Assembly: GCA_011799875.1 (NCBI GenBank) | Contig: CM022298.1 | Location: forward strand, 495,049,180 to 495,113,179 | DNA length: 64,000 bases | DNA from: Thinopyrum elongatum | Taxonomy: Eukaryota; Streptophyta; Magnoliopsida; Poales; Poaceae | Direction: 5' to 3' | Shown: positions 47,162 to 59,130 of the stretch, piece by piece | Numbering within the stretch: position 1 is the stretch's first letter | Layout: each line of letters starts with the position of its first letter | Program-made: the position numbers and the translations under genes | Notes under the pieces: generated by a model | What the model was told of the DNA's origin: nothing | Databases searched by the model: none | The model's input: only the letters and a program-made list of their open reading frames with translations

Positions 47162-48899
47162 TGAAGGAAATATGCCCTAGAGGCAATAATAAAGTTGTTA
47201 TTTATATTTCCTTATATCATGATAAATGTTTATTATTCATGCTAGAATTGTATTAACCGAAAACTTAGTACATGTGTGAATACATAAACAAACAGAGTGT
47301 CCCTAGTATGCCTCTACTTGACTAGCTTGTTTATCAAAGATGGTTATGTTTCCTGATCATAGACATGTGTTGTCATTTGATGAACAGGATCACATCATTA
47401 GGACAAGACCCATCCGTTAGCTTAGCATATTGATCGTTTAGTTTTATTGCTATTGCTTTCTTCATGACTTATACATATTCCTCTGACTATGAGATTATGC
47501 AACTCCCGAATACCAGAGAAACACTTTGTGTGCTATCAAACGTCACAACGTAACTGGGTGATTATAAAGATGCTCTAGAGGTGTCTCCGAAGGTATTTGT
47601 TGGGTTGGCATAGATCAAGATTAGGATTTGTCACTCCGTATATCGGAGAGGTATCTCTGGGCCCTCTCGGTAATGCACATCACTATAAGCCTTGCAAGCA
47701 ATGTGACTAATGAGTTAGTTACGGGATGATGCATTACGAAACGAGTAAAGAGATTTGCCGGTAACAAGATTGAACTAGGTATGATGATACCGACGATCGA
47801 ATCTCGGGCAAGTAACATACCGATGACAAAGGGAATGACATATGTTGTTATGCGGTTTGACCGATAAAGATCTTCGTAGAATATGTAGGAGCCAATATGA
47901 GCATCCAGGTTCCGCTATTGGTTATTGACCGGAGATGTGTCTCGGTCATGTCTACATAGTTCTCGAACCCGTAGGGTCCGCACGCTTAACGTTCGATGAC
48001 GATTTGTATTATGAGTTGTGTGTTTTGGTGACCGAAGTTTGTTCGGAGTCCCGGATGAGATCATGGACATGACGAGGAGTCTCGAAATGGTCGAGAGGTA
48101 AAGATTGATATATTGTAAGGCTATATTCGGACACCGGAATGGTTTCGGAGTAATTCGGGTATTTTTCGGAGTACCGAGGGGTTACCAGAACCCCCCGGGG
48201 AAGTTAATGGGCCTTATTGGGCCATAGTGGAGAGAGGGAGGAAGGCCACAAGGTGGCGCGCGCCTCCCCCCTGTCCAATCCGAATTGGACAAGGGGTGGG
48301 GGGCGCGGCCCCTCCTTTCCTTCTCCCTCTCCCCCCTTTCCCTTTTCTCCTCTCCGTTGGAAGGAAGGGGGGGGGGGCGAATCCTACTAGGAGTGGAGTC
48401 CTAGTAGGACTCCCTCCCTTTGGCGCGCCTCCTCCTGGCCGGCCGCCTCCTCCCCCTCTCCTTTATATACGGGGGCGGGGGGCACCCCAAAGACATATCA
48501 ATTGTTCTCTTAGCCGTGTGCGGTGCCCCCCTCCATAGTCTACTCCTCCGGTCATAGCGTCGTAGTGCTTAGGCGAAGCCCTGCGCTGATCACATCACCA
48601 ACACCGTCGCCACGCCGTCGTGCTGACGGAACTCTCCTTCGACCCTCTACTAGATCAAGAGTTCGAGGGACGTCATCGAGCTGAACGTGTGCTGAACTCG
48701 GAGGTGCCGTACGTTCGGTGCTTGATCGGTTGGATCGCGAAGACGTTCGACTACATCAACCGCATTAAGCTAATGCTTCCACTTTCGGTCTACGAGGGTA
48801 CGTGGACACACTCTCCCCCTCTCGTTGTTATGCATCTCCTAGATAGATCTTGCGTGAGCGTAGGAATTTTTTTGAAATTGCATGCTACGTTCCCCAACA
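47162..48899 (+). repeat. 5' LTR of the outer Copia element (1738 bp)
   Basis: It starts TGAAGGAAATATGCCC and ends CTACGTTCCCCAACA, giving TG...CA termini. A TATA-like CTTTATATAC lies at 48471-48480. A G-rich tract after 48367 varies in length relative to the 3' LTR. Compared with the 3' LTR it lacks about 13 bp near 47400 (ATGATGTGATGG region). Confidence 0.92.
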
Positions 48900-48922
48900 G
48901 TGGCATCCGAGCCAGGTCTATG
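48900..48922 (+). other. primer-binding site of the outer element
   Basis: Directly after the LTR comes G then TGGCATCCGAGCCAGG, a variant of the TGGTATCAGAGCC type that pairs with initiator Met-tRNA in Copia elements. The same sequence follows the inner 5' LTR at 54034. Confidence 0.65.
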
Positions 48923-50131
48923 CGTAGATGATATGCACGAGTAGAACACAAAGAGTTGTGGGCGATAATAGTCATATTGCTTACCACCAATGTCTTACTT
49001 TGATTCAGCGGTATTGTTGGATGAAGCGGCCCGGACCGACATTACATGACCGCGTTCATGAGACTGGTTCTACCGACGTGCTTTGCACACAGGTGGCTGG
49101 CGGGTGTCTGTTTCTCCAATTTTAGTTGAATCGAGTTTGACTACGGCCGGTCCTTGTTGAAGGTTAAAACAGCACACTTGACAAAAAATCGTTGTGGTTT
49201 TGATGCGTAGGTAAGAACGGTTCTTGCTAGAAGCCCGTAGCAGCCACGTAAAACTTGCAACAACAAAGTAGAGGACGTCTAACTTGTTTTTGCAGGGCAT
49301 GTTGTGATGTGATATGGTCAAGTCATGATGTGATATACGTTATTGTATGAGATGATCATGTTTTGTAAAAGTTATCGGCAACTGGCAGGAGCCTTATGGT
49401 TGTCGCTTTATTGTATGAAATGCAATCGCCATGTAATTGCTTTACTTTATCACTATGCGGTAGCGATAGTCGTAGAAGCAATAGTTGGCGAGACGACAAC
49501 GACGCTACGATGGAGATCAAGGTGTCAAGCCAGTGACGATGGAGATCATGACGGTGCTTTGGAGATGGAGATCAAAGGCACAAGATGATGATGGCCATAT
49601 CATGTCACATATTTTGATTACATGTGATGTTTATCTTTTATGCATCTTATTTTGCTTAGTACGGCGGTAGCATTATAAGATGATCCCTCACTAAATTTCA
49701 AGGTATAAGTGTTCTCCCTAAGTATGCATCGTTGCTACAGTTCGTCGTGCCGAGACACCACGTGATGATCGGGTGTGATAAGCTCTACGTTCACATACAA
49801 CGGGTGCAAGCCAGTTTTGCACGTGCAGAATACTTGGGTTAAACTTGACGAGCCTAGCATATGCAGATATGGCCTCGGAACACTGAGACCGAAAGGTCGA
49901 ACGTGAATCATATAGTAGATATGATCAACATAGAGATGTTCACCATTGAAAACTACTCCATCTCACGTGATGATCGGACATGGTTTAGTTGATATGGATC
50001 ACGTGATCATTTAGATGACTAGAGGGATGTCTATCTAAGTGGGAGTTCTTAAGTACTATGATTAATTGAACTTTAATTTATCATGAACTTAGTACCTGTT
50101 AGTTTTTGCATATCTATGTTGTTGTAGATCA

Positions 50132-52289
50132 ATGGCCCGTGCTACCGTTCCCTTGAATTTTAATGCGTTCCTAGAGAAAGCTAAGTTGAAAGATGATGGT
50201 AGCAACTACACGGACTGGGTCTGTAACTTGAGGATTATCCTCATTGCCGCACAGAAGAATTACGTCCTGGAAGCACCGCTAGGTGCAAGACCCGCTGCAG
50301 GAGCAACTCCGGACGTTATGAACGTCTGGCAGAGCAAAGCTGATGACTACTCGATAGTTCAGTGTGCCATGCTTTACGGCTTAGAATCGGGACTTCAAAG
50401 ACGTTTTGAACGTCATGGAGCATATGAGATGTTCCAAGTGTTGAAGTTAATATTTCAAGCAAATGCCCGAGTTGAGAGATATGAAGTCTCCAACAAATTC
50501 TATAGCTGCAAGATGGAGGAGAATAGTTCTGTCAGTGAACATATACTCAGAATGTCTGGGTACCATAACCACTTGACTCAGCTGGGAGTTAATCTTCCTG
50601 ATGATAGTGTCATTGACAGAGTTCTTCAATCACTGCCACCAAGATATAAAGGCTTCGTGATGAACTATAATATGCAAGGGATGGAAAAGACAATTCCCGA
50701 GCTCTTCGCGATGCTAAAGGCTGTGGAGGTAGAAATCAAGAAGGAGCATCAAGTGTTGATGGTTAACAAGACCACTAGTTTCAAGAAAAAGGGCAAAGGG
50801 AAGAAGGGGAACTTCAAGAAGAATAGCAAGCAAGTTGCTACTCCCGGGAAGAAGCCCAAGTCTAGACCTAAGCCAGAAACTGAGTGCTTCTACTGCAAAT
50901 GGACCGGTCACTGGAAGCGGAACTGCCCCAAGTATTTGGCGGATAAGAAGGATGGCAAAGTGAAAGGTATATTTGGTATACATGTTATTGATGTGTACCT
51001 TACTAATGCTCGTAGTAGCGCCTAGGTATTTGATACAGGTTCTGTTGCTCATATTTGCAACTCGAAACAGGGGCTACGGATTAAATGAAGATTGGCTAAG
51101 GACGAGGTGACGATGCGCGTGGGAAATTGTTCCAAAGTCGATGTGATCGCCGTCGGCACGCTACCTCTACATCTACCTTCGGGATTAGTTTTAGACCTGA
51201 ATAATTGTTATTTGGTGCCAGCGTTGAGCATGAACATTATATCTGGATCTTGTTTGATGCGAGACGGTTATTCATTTAAATAAGAGAATAATGGTTGTTC
51301 TATTTATATGAGTAATATCTTTTATGGTCATGCACCCTTGAGGAGTGGTCTATTTTTGTTGAATCTCGATTGTAGTGATACACATATTCATAATATTGAA
51401 GCCAAAAGATGCAAAGTTAATAATGATAGTGCAACTTATTTGTGGCACTGCCGTTTAAGTCATATTGGTGTAAAGCGCATGAAGAAACTCCATGTTGATG
51501 GGCTTTTGGAATCACTTGATTATGAATCACTTGATACTTGCGAACCATGCCTCATGGGCAAGATGACTAAGACTCCGTTCTCCGGAACAATGGAGCGAGC
51601 AACTGACTTATTGGAAATAATACATACTGATGTATGCGGTCTGATGAGTGTTGAGGCTCGCGGCGGGTATCATTATTTTCTAACCTTCACAGATGATTTG
51701 AGCAGATATGGGTATATCTACTTAATGAAACATAAGTCTGAAACATTTGAAAAGTTCAAAGAGTTTCAGAGTGAAGTGGAAAATCATCGTAACAAGAAAA
51801 TAAAGTTTCTACGATTTGATCGTGGAGGTGAATATTTGAGTTATGAGTTTGGTCTTCATTTGAAACAATGTGGAATAGTTTCGCAGCTCACGCCACCTGG
51901 AACACCACAATGAAATGGTGTGTTCGAACGTCGGAACCGTACTTTATTAGATATGGTGCGATCTATGATGTCTCTTACCGATTTACCACTATCGTTTTGG
52001 GGTTATGCTTTAGAGACGGCTGCATTCACGTTAAATAGGGCACCATCTAAATCCGTTAAGATGACACCATATGAACTGTGGTTTGGCAAGAAACCTAAGC
52101 TGTCGTTTCTTAAAGTTTGGGGCTGCGATGCTTATGTGAAAAAGCTTCAACCTGATAAGCTCGAACCCAAATCGGAGAAATGCGTCTTCATGGGATACCC
52201 AAAGGAGACTGTTGGGTACACCTTCTAGCACAGATCTGAAGGCAAGATATTTGTTGCTAAGAATGGATCCTTTCTAGAGAAGGAGTTTC
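50132..52289 (+). pseudogene. outer Copia gag-protease-integrase, one frame with five stops
   Basis: ATG 50132 opens a 297-codon Gag (MARATVPLNFNAF) with a CX2CX4HX4C zinc knuckle at about residues 252-265. In the same frame follow the protease motif (VFDTGS), the integrase zinc-binding region (WHCRLSHIG...CEPC) and the catalytic core (HTDVCG, then FDRGGEY). In-frame stops are at 51023 (TAG), 51086 (TGA), 51281 (TAA), 51911 (TGA) and 52226 (TAG); there is no frameshift. The nested element interrupts at 52289, within the region between integrase and reverse transcriptase. Expression of a full polyprotein would not be possible. Confidence 0.88.
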
Positions 52290-54033
52290 TGAAGGAAATA
52301 TGCCCTAGAGGCAATAATAAAGTTGTTATTTTATATTTCCTTATATCATGATAAATGTTTATTATTCATGCTAGAATTGTATTAACCGGAAACTTGATAC
52401 ATGTGTGGATACATAGACAAAACACCGAGTCCCTAGTAAGCCTCTACTAGACTAGCTCGTTAATCAAAGATGGTTAAGTTTCCTAACCATAGACATGTGT
52501 TGTCATTTGATGAACGGGATCACATCATTAGGAGAATGATGTGATGGACATGACCCATCCGTTAGCTTAGCATATTGATCGTTCAGTTTTATTGCTATAG
52601 CTTTCTTCATGACATATACATATTCCTTTGACTATGAGATTATGCAACTCTCGGATACCGGAGGAATACCTTGTGTGCTATCAAACATCACAACGTAACT
52701 GGGTGATCATAAAGATTCTCTACAGGTATCTCCCAAGGTGTTTGTTGGGTTGGCATAGACCGAGATTAGGATTTGTCACTCCGGGTATCGGAGAGGTATC
52801 TCTGGGCCCTCTCGGTAATGCACATCATAAGAAGCCTTGCAAGCAATGTGACTAATGAGTTAGTTGCGGGATGATGCATTACGGAACGAGTAAAGAGACT
52901 TGCTGGTAACGAGATTGAACTGGGTATGAAGATACCGATGATCGAATCTCGGGCAAGTAACATACCGATGACAAAGGGAATAACGTATGTTGTCATAACG
53001 GTTCGACCGATAAAGATCTTCGTAGAATATGTGGGAGCCAATATGAGCATCTAGGTTCCACTATTGGTTATTGACCGAAGAGGTGTCTCGGTCATGTCTA
53101 CATAGTTCTCGAACCCGTAGGGTCCGCACGCTTAACGTTCGATGACGATATTGTATTATATGAGTTATGTGATTTGGTGACCGAATGTTGTTCGGAGTCC
53201 CGGATGAGATCACGGACATGACGAGGAGTCTCGGAATGGTCGAGAGGTAAAGATTTATATATGGGAAGTCATATTTTGGGTTCCGGAAAAAAGTGCAGTT
53301 TTTTTGGTATTGTACCGGGAAGCTTCCAGAAGGTTCCGGAGGATTCCGGAGGGGTCCGGAAGTCCACGTGGGTCCACCACGTCCCAAGGGCTGGCATGGG
53401 CTAAGGGGAGGCGCCCTGGCCTTATTGGGCTAGGCGCACTAAGTCCTCAAAAGCCCATGTGGCTAGGGAAGGCAAAAAGGGAAGAAGTCCTAGTAGGAAT
53501 AGGATTGGACTTGGAGTCCAAGTCCACGTGTGTACTATTCATGGTTACTGTTCACGTGGTACTATTCCTTCTACTCCAAGCCCCTACACATATATAAATA
53601 GAGGAGAGGGGGCACCCCAAAAGGACACAACATCAATTGTTAGCCGTGTGCGGCGCCCCCCTCCACAGTTTATACCCCCGGTCATATTCTCGCGGTGCTT
53701 AGGCGAAGCCCTACGCGGATCACATCACCATCACCGTCACCACGCCGTCGTGTTGATGGAACTCATCTACTACCTCGACACCTTGCTGGATCAAGAAGGC
53801 GAGGGACGTCATCGAGCTGAACGTGTGCAGAACTCGGAGGTGCCGTACGTTCGGTGCTTGATCGGTCGGAACGAGAAGAAGTTCGACTACATCAACCGCG
53901 TTAACAAACGCTTCTGCCTTCGGTCTACGAGGGTACGTGGACACACTCTTCCCCTCTCTTTTCTATGCATCTCCTAGATAGATCTTGCATGAGCGTAGGA
54001 AATTTTTGAAATTGCATGCTACGTTCCCCAACA
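52290..54033 (+). repeat. 5' LTR of the inner Copia element (1744 bp)
   Basis: It starts TGAAGGAAATATGCCC and ends ACGTTCCCCAACA. The TATA box TATATAAATA lies at 53591-53600. The middle section (about 53270-53600, rich in GGTTCCGGAGGATTCCGGAG) replaces a different sequence in the outer LTR. Confidence 0.93.
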
Positions 54034-55261
54034 GTGGCATCCGAGCCAGGTCTATGCGTAGATGATATGCACGAGTAGAACACAAAGAGTTGTGGGCAAT
54101 AATAGTCATACTGCTTACCACCAACGTCTTACTTTGATTCGGTGGTATTGTTGGATGAAGCGGCCCGGACCGACATTACATGACCGCGTTCATGAGACTG
54201 GTTCTACCGACGTGCTTTGCACACAGGTGGCTGGCGGGTGTCTGTTTCTCCAACTTTAGTTGAATCGAGTTTGACTATGGCCGGTCCTTGTTGAAGGTTA
54301 AAATAGCACACTTGACGAAAAATCGTTGTGGTTTTGATGCGTAGGTAAGAACGGTTCTTGCTAGAAGCCCGTAGCAACCACGTAAAACTTGCAACAACAA
54401 AGTAGAGGACGTCTAACTTGTTTTTGCAGGGCATGATATGATGTGATATGGTCAAGACATGATGTGATATACGTTATTGTATGAGATGATCATGTTTTGT
54501 AAAAGTTATCGGCAACTGACAGGAGCCTTATGGTTGTCACTTTATTGTATGAAATGCAATCGCCATGTAATTGCTTTACTTTATCACTATGCGGTAGCGA
54601 TAGTCGTAGAAGCAATAATTGGCGAGACGACAACGACGCTACGATGGAGATCAAGGTGTCAAGCCGGTGATGATGGAGATCATGACGGTGCTTTGGAGAT
54701 GGAGATCAAAGGCACAAGATGATGATGGCCATATCATGTCACATATTTTGATTGCATGTGATGTTTATCTTTTATGCATCTTATTTTGCTTAGTACGGCG
54801 GTAGCATTATAAGATGATCCCTCACTAAAATTTCAAGGTATAAGTGTTCTCCCTGAGTATGCACCGTTGTGAAAGTTCTTCGTGCTGAGACACCACGTGA
54901 TGATCGGGTGTGATAGGCTCTACGTTCACATACAACGGGTGCAAGACAATTTTGCACATGCGGAATACTCGGGTTAAACTTGATGAGCCTAGCATATGCA
55001 GATATGGCCTCGGAACACTGAGACCGAAAGGTCGAACATGAATCATATAGTAGATATGATCAACATAGAGATGTTCACCATTGAAAACTACTCCATCTCA
55101 CGTGATGATCGGACATGGTTTAGTTGATTTGGATCACGTGATCATTTAGATGACTCGAGGGATGTCTATCTAAGTGGGAGTTCTTAAGTAATTTGATTAA
55201 TTGAGCTTAATTAATCATGAACTTAGTCCTGATAGTATTTGCATGTCTATGTTGTAGATCA

Positions 55262-56330
55262 ATAGCTCATGTTGTAGCTCCCTGTTTATTTTGATATGTT
55301 CCTAGAGAAAACTAAGTTGAAAGATGATAGTAGCAATGATGCGGACTTGATCCGTGATATGAGGATTATCCTCACTGCTGCACGGAAGAATTATGTCCTT
55401 GATGCACCGCTAGGTGACAGACCTATTGCAAGAGCAGATGCAGACGTTGTGAACGTTTGGCAAAGCTCAATATGATGACTACTTGATAGTTTAGTGCACC
55501 ATACTTTACGGCTTAGAACCGGGACTTCAAAACGTTTTGAACGCCACAGAGCATATGAGATGTTCCAAAGAGATGAAATTGGTACTTCAGACTCATGCCC
55601 GTGTCGAGAGGTATGAGACCTCTAACAAGTACTTTGCCTACAAGATGGAGGAGAATAGCTCAGCAAGTGAGCATGTGTTCAGAATGTCTGAGTACTACAA
55701 TCGCTTGAATCAAGTGGGAGTTAATCTTCCAGATAAGATGGTGATTGATAAAAATTCTCTAGTCACTATCACTAAGCTACTAGAACTTCGTGATGAACTA
55801 TAATATGCAAGGGATGACGAAAACGATTCTCAAGCTCTTCGCAATGCTAAAATCGGCGAAGGTAGAAATCAAGAAAGAGCATCAAGTGTTGATGGTTAAC
55901 AAGACCACTAGTTTCAAGAAAAAGGGCAAGGGAAAGAAAGGGAACTTCAAGAAGAAAGGCAAGCAAGTTGTCACTCCCGTGATGAAGCCCAAAGCTGGAC
56001 CTAAGCCTGAAACTGAGTGCTTTTACTGCAAAGGAAATGGTCACTGGAAGCGGAACTACCCCAAATACTTGGCGGATAAGAAGGATGGCAAAGTGAACAA
56101 AGGTATATTTGATATACATGTTATTGATGTGTACTTTACTAGTGTTCATAGCAACCCCAGGGTATTTGATACCGGTTCAGTTGCTAGGATTAGTAACTCA
56201 AAACAGGAGTTGCAAAATGAACAGAGACTAGTTAAGGGCGAGGTGACGATGTGTGTTGGAAGTGATTCCAAGGTTGATAAGATCACCATCGCACACTCCC
56301 TCTACCTTTGGGATTAGTGTTGAACCTAAA
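55262..56330 (+). pseudogene. inner Copia gag, degenerate
   Basis: It aligns with the outer gag, but the start codon is ATA and there are several indels and stops. The zinc knuckle reads CFYCKGNGHWKRNY, with the last Cys replaced by Tyr. The Lys-rich linker (TTSFKKKGKGKKGNFKK) is conserved. The protease DTGS is present (FDTGSVARI) but its downstream frame breaks at about 56300. Confidence 0.8.
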
Positions 56331-56477
56331 TAAATGTTATTTGGTGTTTGCGTTGAGCATAAATATGATTTGATCATGTTTATTGCAATACGGTTATTCA
56401 TTTAAGTCAGAGAATAATTGTTGTTCTGTTTACATGAATAAAACCTTCTATGGTCATACACTCAATAAAATGGTTTA

Positions 56478-58940
56478 TTGAATCTCGATCGTAGTGATAC
56501 ACATATTCATAATATTGATGCCAAAAGATGCAAAGTTGATAATGATAGTGCAACATACTTGTGGCACTGCCGTTTGGGTCATATTGGTGTAAAGCGCATG
56601 AAGAAACTCCATGCAGATGGACTTTTGGAATCACTTGATTATGAATCATTTGATGCTTGCGAACCATGCCTCATGGGAAAGATGACTAAGACTCCGTTCT
56701 CCGGAACAATGGAGCGAGCCACTGACTTATTGGAAATAATACATACCGATGTATGCGGTCCAATGAGTGTTGAGGCTCATGGCAGGTATCGTTATTTTCT
56801 GATCTTCACAGATGATTTGAGAAGATATGGGTATATCTACTTGATGAAACATAAGTCTGAAACATTTGAAAAGTTCAAAGAATTTCAGAGTGAAGTAGAA
56901 AATCATTGTAACAAGAAAATAAAGTTTCTACGATCTGATTGCGGAGGCGAATATTTGAGTTACGAGTTTGGCCTTCATTTAAAACAATGTGGAATAGTTT
57001 CACAACTCACGCCACCTGGAACACCACAACGTAATGGTGTGTCCGAACGTCGTAACCGTACTTTATTAGATATGGTGCGATCTATGATGTCTCTTACCGA
57101 TTTACCACTATCGTTTTGGGGTTATGCATTAGAGACAGCTGCATTCACGTTAAATAGGGCATCATCTAAATCCGTTGAGACGACACTGTATGAACTGTGG
57201 TTTGGTAAGAAACCTAAGCTGTCGTTTCTTAAAAGTTTGGGGTTGCGATGCTTATGTGAAAAAACTTCAGCCTGATAAGCTCGAACCCAAAATTGAGAAG
57301 TGCGTCTTCATAGGATACCCAAAAGAAACTATTGGGTACACCTTCTATCACAGATCCGAAGGCAAGATCTTTGTTGCTAGGAATGGATCCTTTCTAGAGA
57401 AGGAGTTTCTCTCGAAAGAAGTGAGTGGGAGGAAAGTAGAACTTGATAAGGTAATTGTACCTTCTCTCGAATTGGAGAATAGCTCATCACAGAAAATAGT
57501 TCCCGTGATGCCTACGCCAATTAGTGAGGAAGTTAATGATGATGATCATGAAACTTCAGATCAAGTTACTACCGAACCTCGTAGGTCAACCAGAGTATGT
57601 TCCGCACCAGAGTGGTATGGTAATCCTGTTCTGGAAGTCATGTTACTAGACCATGACGAACCTACGAACTATGAGGAAGTGATGATGAGCCCAGATTCCG
57701 CAAAATGGCTTGAGGCCATGAAATCTGAGATAGGATCCATGTATGAGAACAAAGTGTGGACTTTGGTGGACTTGCCCGATGATCGGCAAGCCATTAAGAA
57801 TAAATGGATCTTCAAGAGGAAGACGGACGCTGATGGTAGTGTTACTATCTACAAAGCTCGACTTGTCGCAAAAAGTTTTTCGACAAGTTCAAGGTGTTGA
57901 CTACGATGAGATTTTCTCACTCGTAGCAATGCTTAAGTCTGTCTGAATCATGTTAGCAATTGCCGCATTTTATGAAATCTGGCAAATGGATGTCAAAACT
58001 GCATCCCTTAATGGATTTCTTAAAGAGTTGTATATGATGCAACCAAAAGGTTTTGTCAATCCTAAAGGTGCTAACAAAATGTGCAAGCTCCAGCGATCCA
58101 TCTATGGACTGGTGCAAGCATCTCGGAGTTGGAATATACACTTTGATGAGTTGATCAAAACATATGGTTTTATACAGACTTATGATGAAGCCTGTATTTA
58201 CAAGAAAGTGAGTGGGAGCTCTGTAGCATTTCTGATATTATATGTGGATGAGATATTGCTGATTGGAAATGATATAGAATTTCTGGATAGCATAAAAGGA
58301 TACTTGAATAAGAGTTTTTCAAAGAAAGACCTCGGTGAAGCTGCTTACATATTGGGCATCAAGATCTATAGAGATAGATCAAAACGCTTGATAAGATTTT
58401 CAATGAGTACATACCTTGACACGATTTTGAAGGAGTTCAAAATGGATCAGTCAAAGAAGGAGTTCTAGCCTGTATTGTAAGGTGTGAAGTTGAGTAAGAC
58501 TCAAACCCAACCACGGCAGAAGATAGAGAGAGAATGAAAGTCATTCCCTATGCCTCAGCCATAGGTTCTATAAAGTATGCCATGCTGTGTACCAGACCTA
58601 TTGTGTACCTTGCCATGAGTTTGGCAAGGGGGTACAATAGTGATCCAGGAGTAGATCACTGGACAGTGGTGAAAATTATCCTTAGTTACCTAAGAGGACT
58701 AAGGAAATGTTTCTCGGTTATGGAGGTGATAAAGAGTTCGTCATAAAGGGTTACATCCATGCAAGCTTTAACACCGATCCAGATGACTCTGAGTCTCAAT
58801 CTGGATACATATTGAAAGTGGGAGCAATTAGCTAGAGTAGCTCCATGCAGAGCATTGTAGACATAGAAATTTGCAAAATACATACGGATCTGAATGTGGC
58901 AGACCCGTTGACTGAACTTCTCTCACAAGCAAAACATGAT
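56478..58940 (+). pseudogene. inner Copia integrase-RT-RNase H, degenerate
   Basis: Integrase (WHCRLGHIG, CEPC, HTDVCG, SDCGGEY) is open to about 57230, where an extra A in an A-run shifts the frame. A further shift lies at about 57870 in a T-run, TGA at 57944-57946 and TAG at about 58466. The RT active-site motif reads YVDE where the outer copy has YVDD. Small in-frame deletions occur near FYEIWQM and FLKELYM. RNase H lacks roughly 240 bp before IEICKIHTD. Not functional. Confidence 0.85.
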
Positions 58941-58955
58941 CACACCTTAGTACTC

Positions 58956-59118
58956 TTTGGGTGTTAATCACATAGCGATGTGAACTAGATTATTGAATCT
59001 AGTAAACCCTTTGGGTGTTGGTCACATGGCGATGTGAACTATGGGTGTTAATCACATAAGAATGTGAACTATTGGTGTAAATCACATGGCGATGTGAACT
59101 AGATTATTGACTCTAGTG
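58956..59118 (+). repeat. tandem repeats upstream of the inner 3' LTR
   Basis: Four copies of a unit like GGGTGTTAATCACATAGCGA, continuing TGTGAACT, start near 58958, 59013, 59043 and 59073. The first and last copies are followed by AGATTATTGA.CTCTAG. The outer element has only a trace of this unit (GGGTGTTAGAATCATTA at 62680). Confidence 0.85.
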
Positions 59119-59120
59119 CA

Positions 59121-59130
59121 AGTGGGAGAC
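59121..59130 (+). other. polypurine tract of the inner element
   Basis: AGTGGGAGAC lies immediately before the 3' LTR, the plus-strand priming site of Copia elements. Confidence 0.75.

Noticed and set aside
49070..54804. Many short ORFs in the Copia leaders and LTRs on both strands
   Set aside because: The same ORFs recur in every LTR or leader copy in non-coding parts of the elements; they are shadows, not genes.
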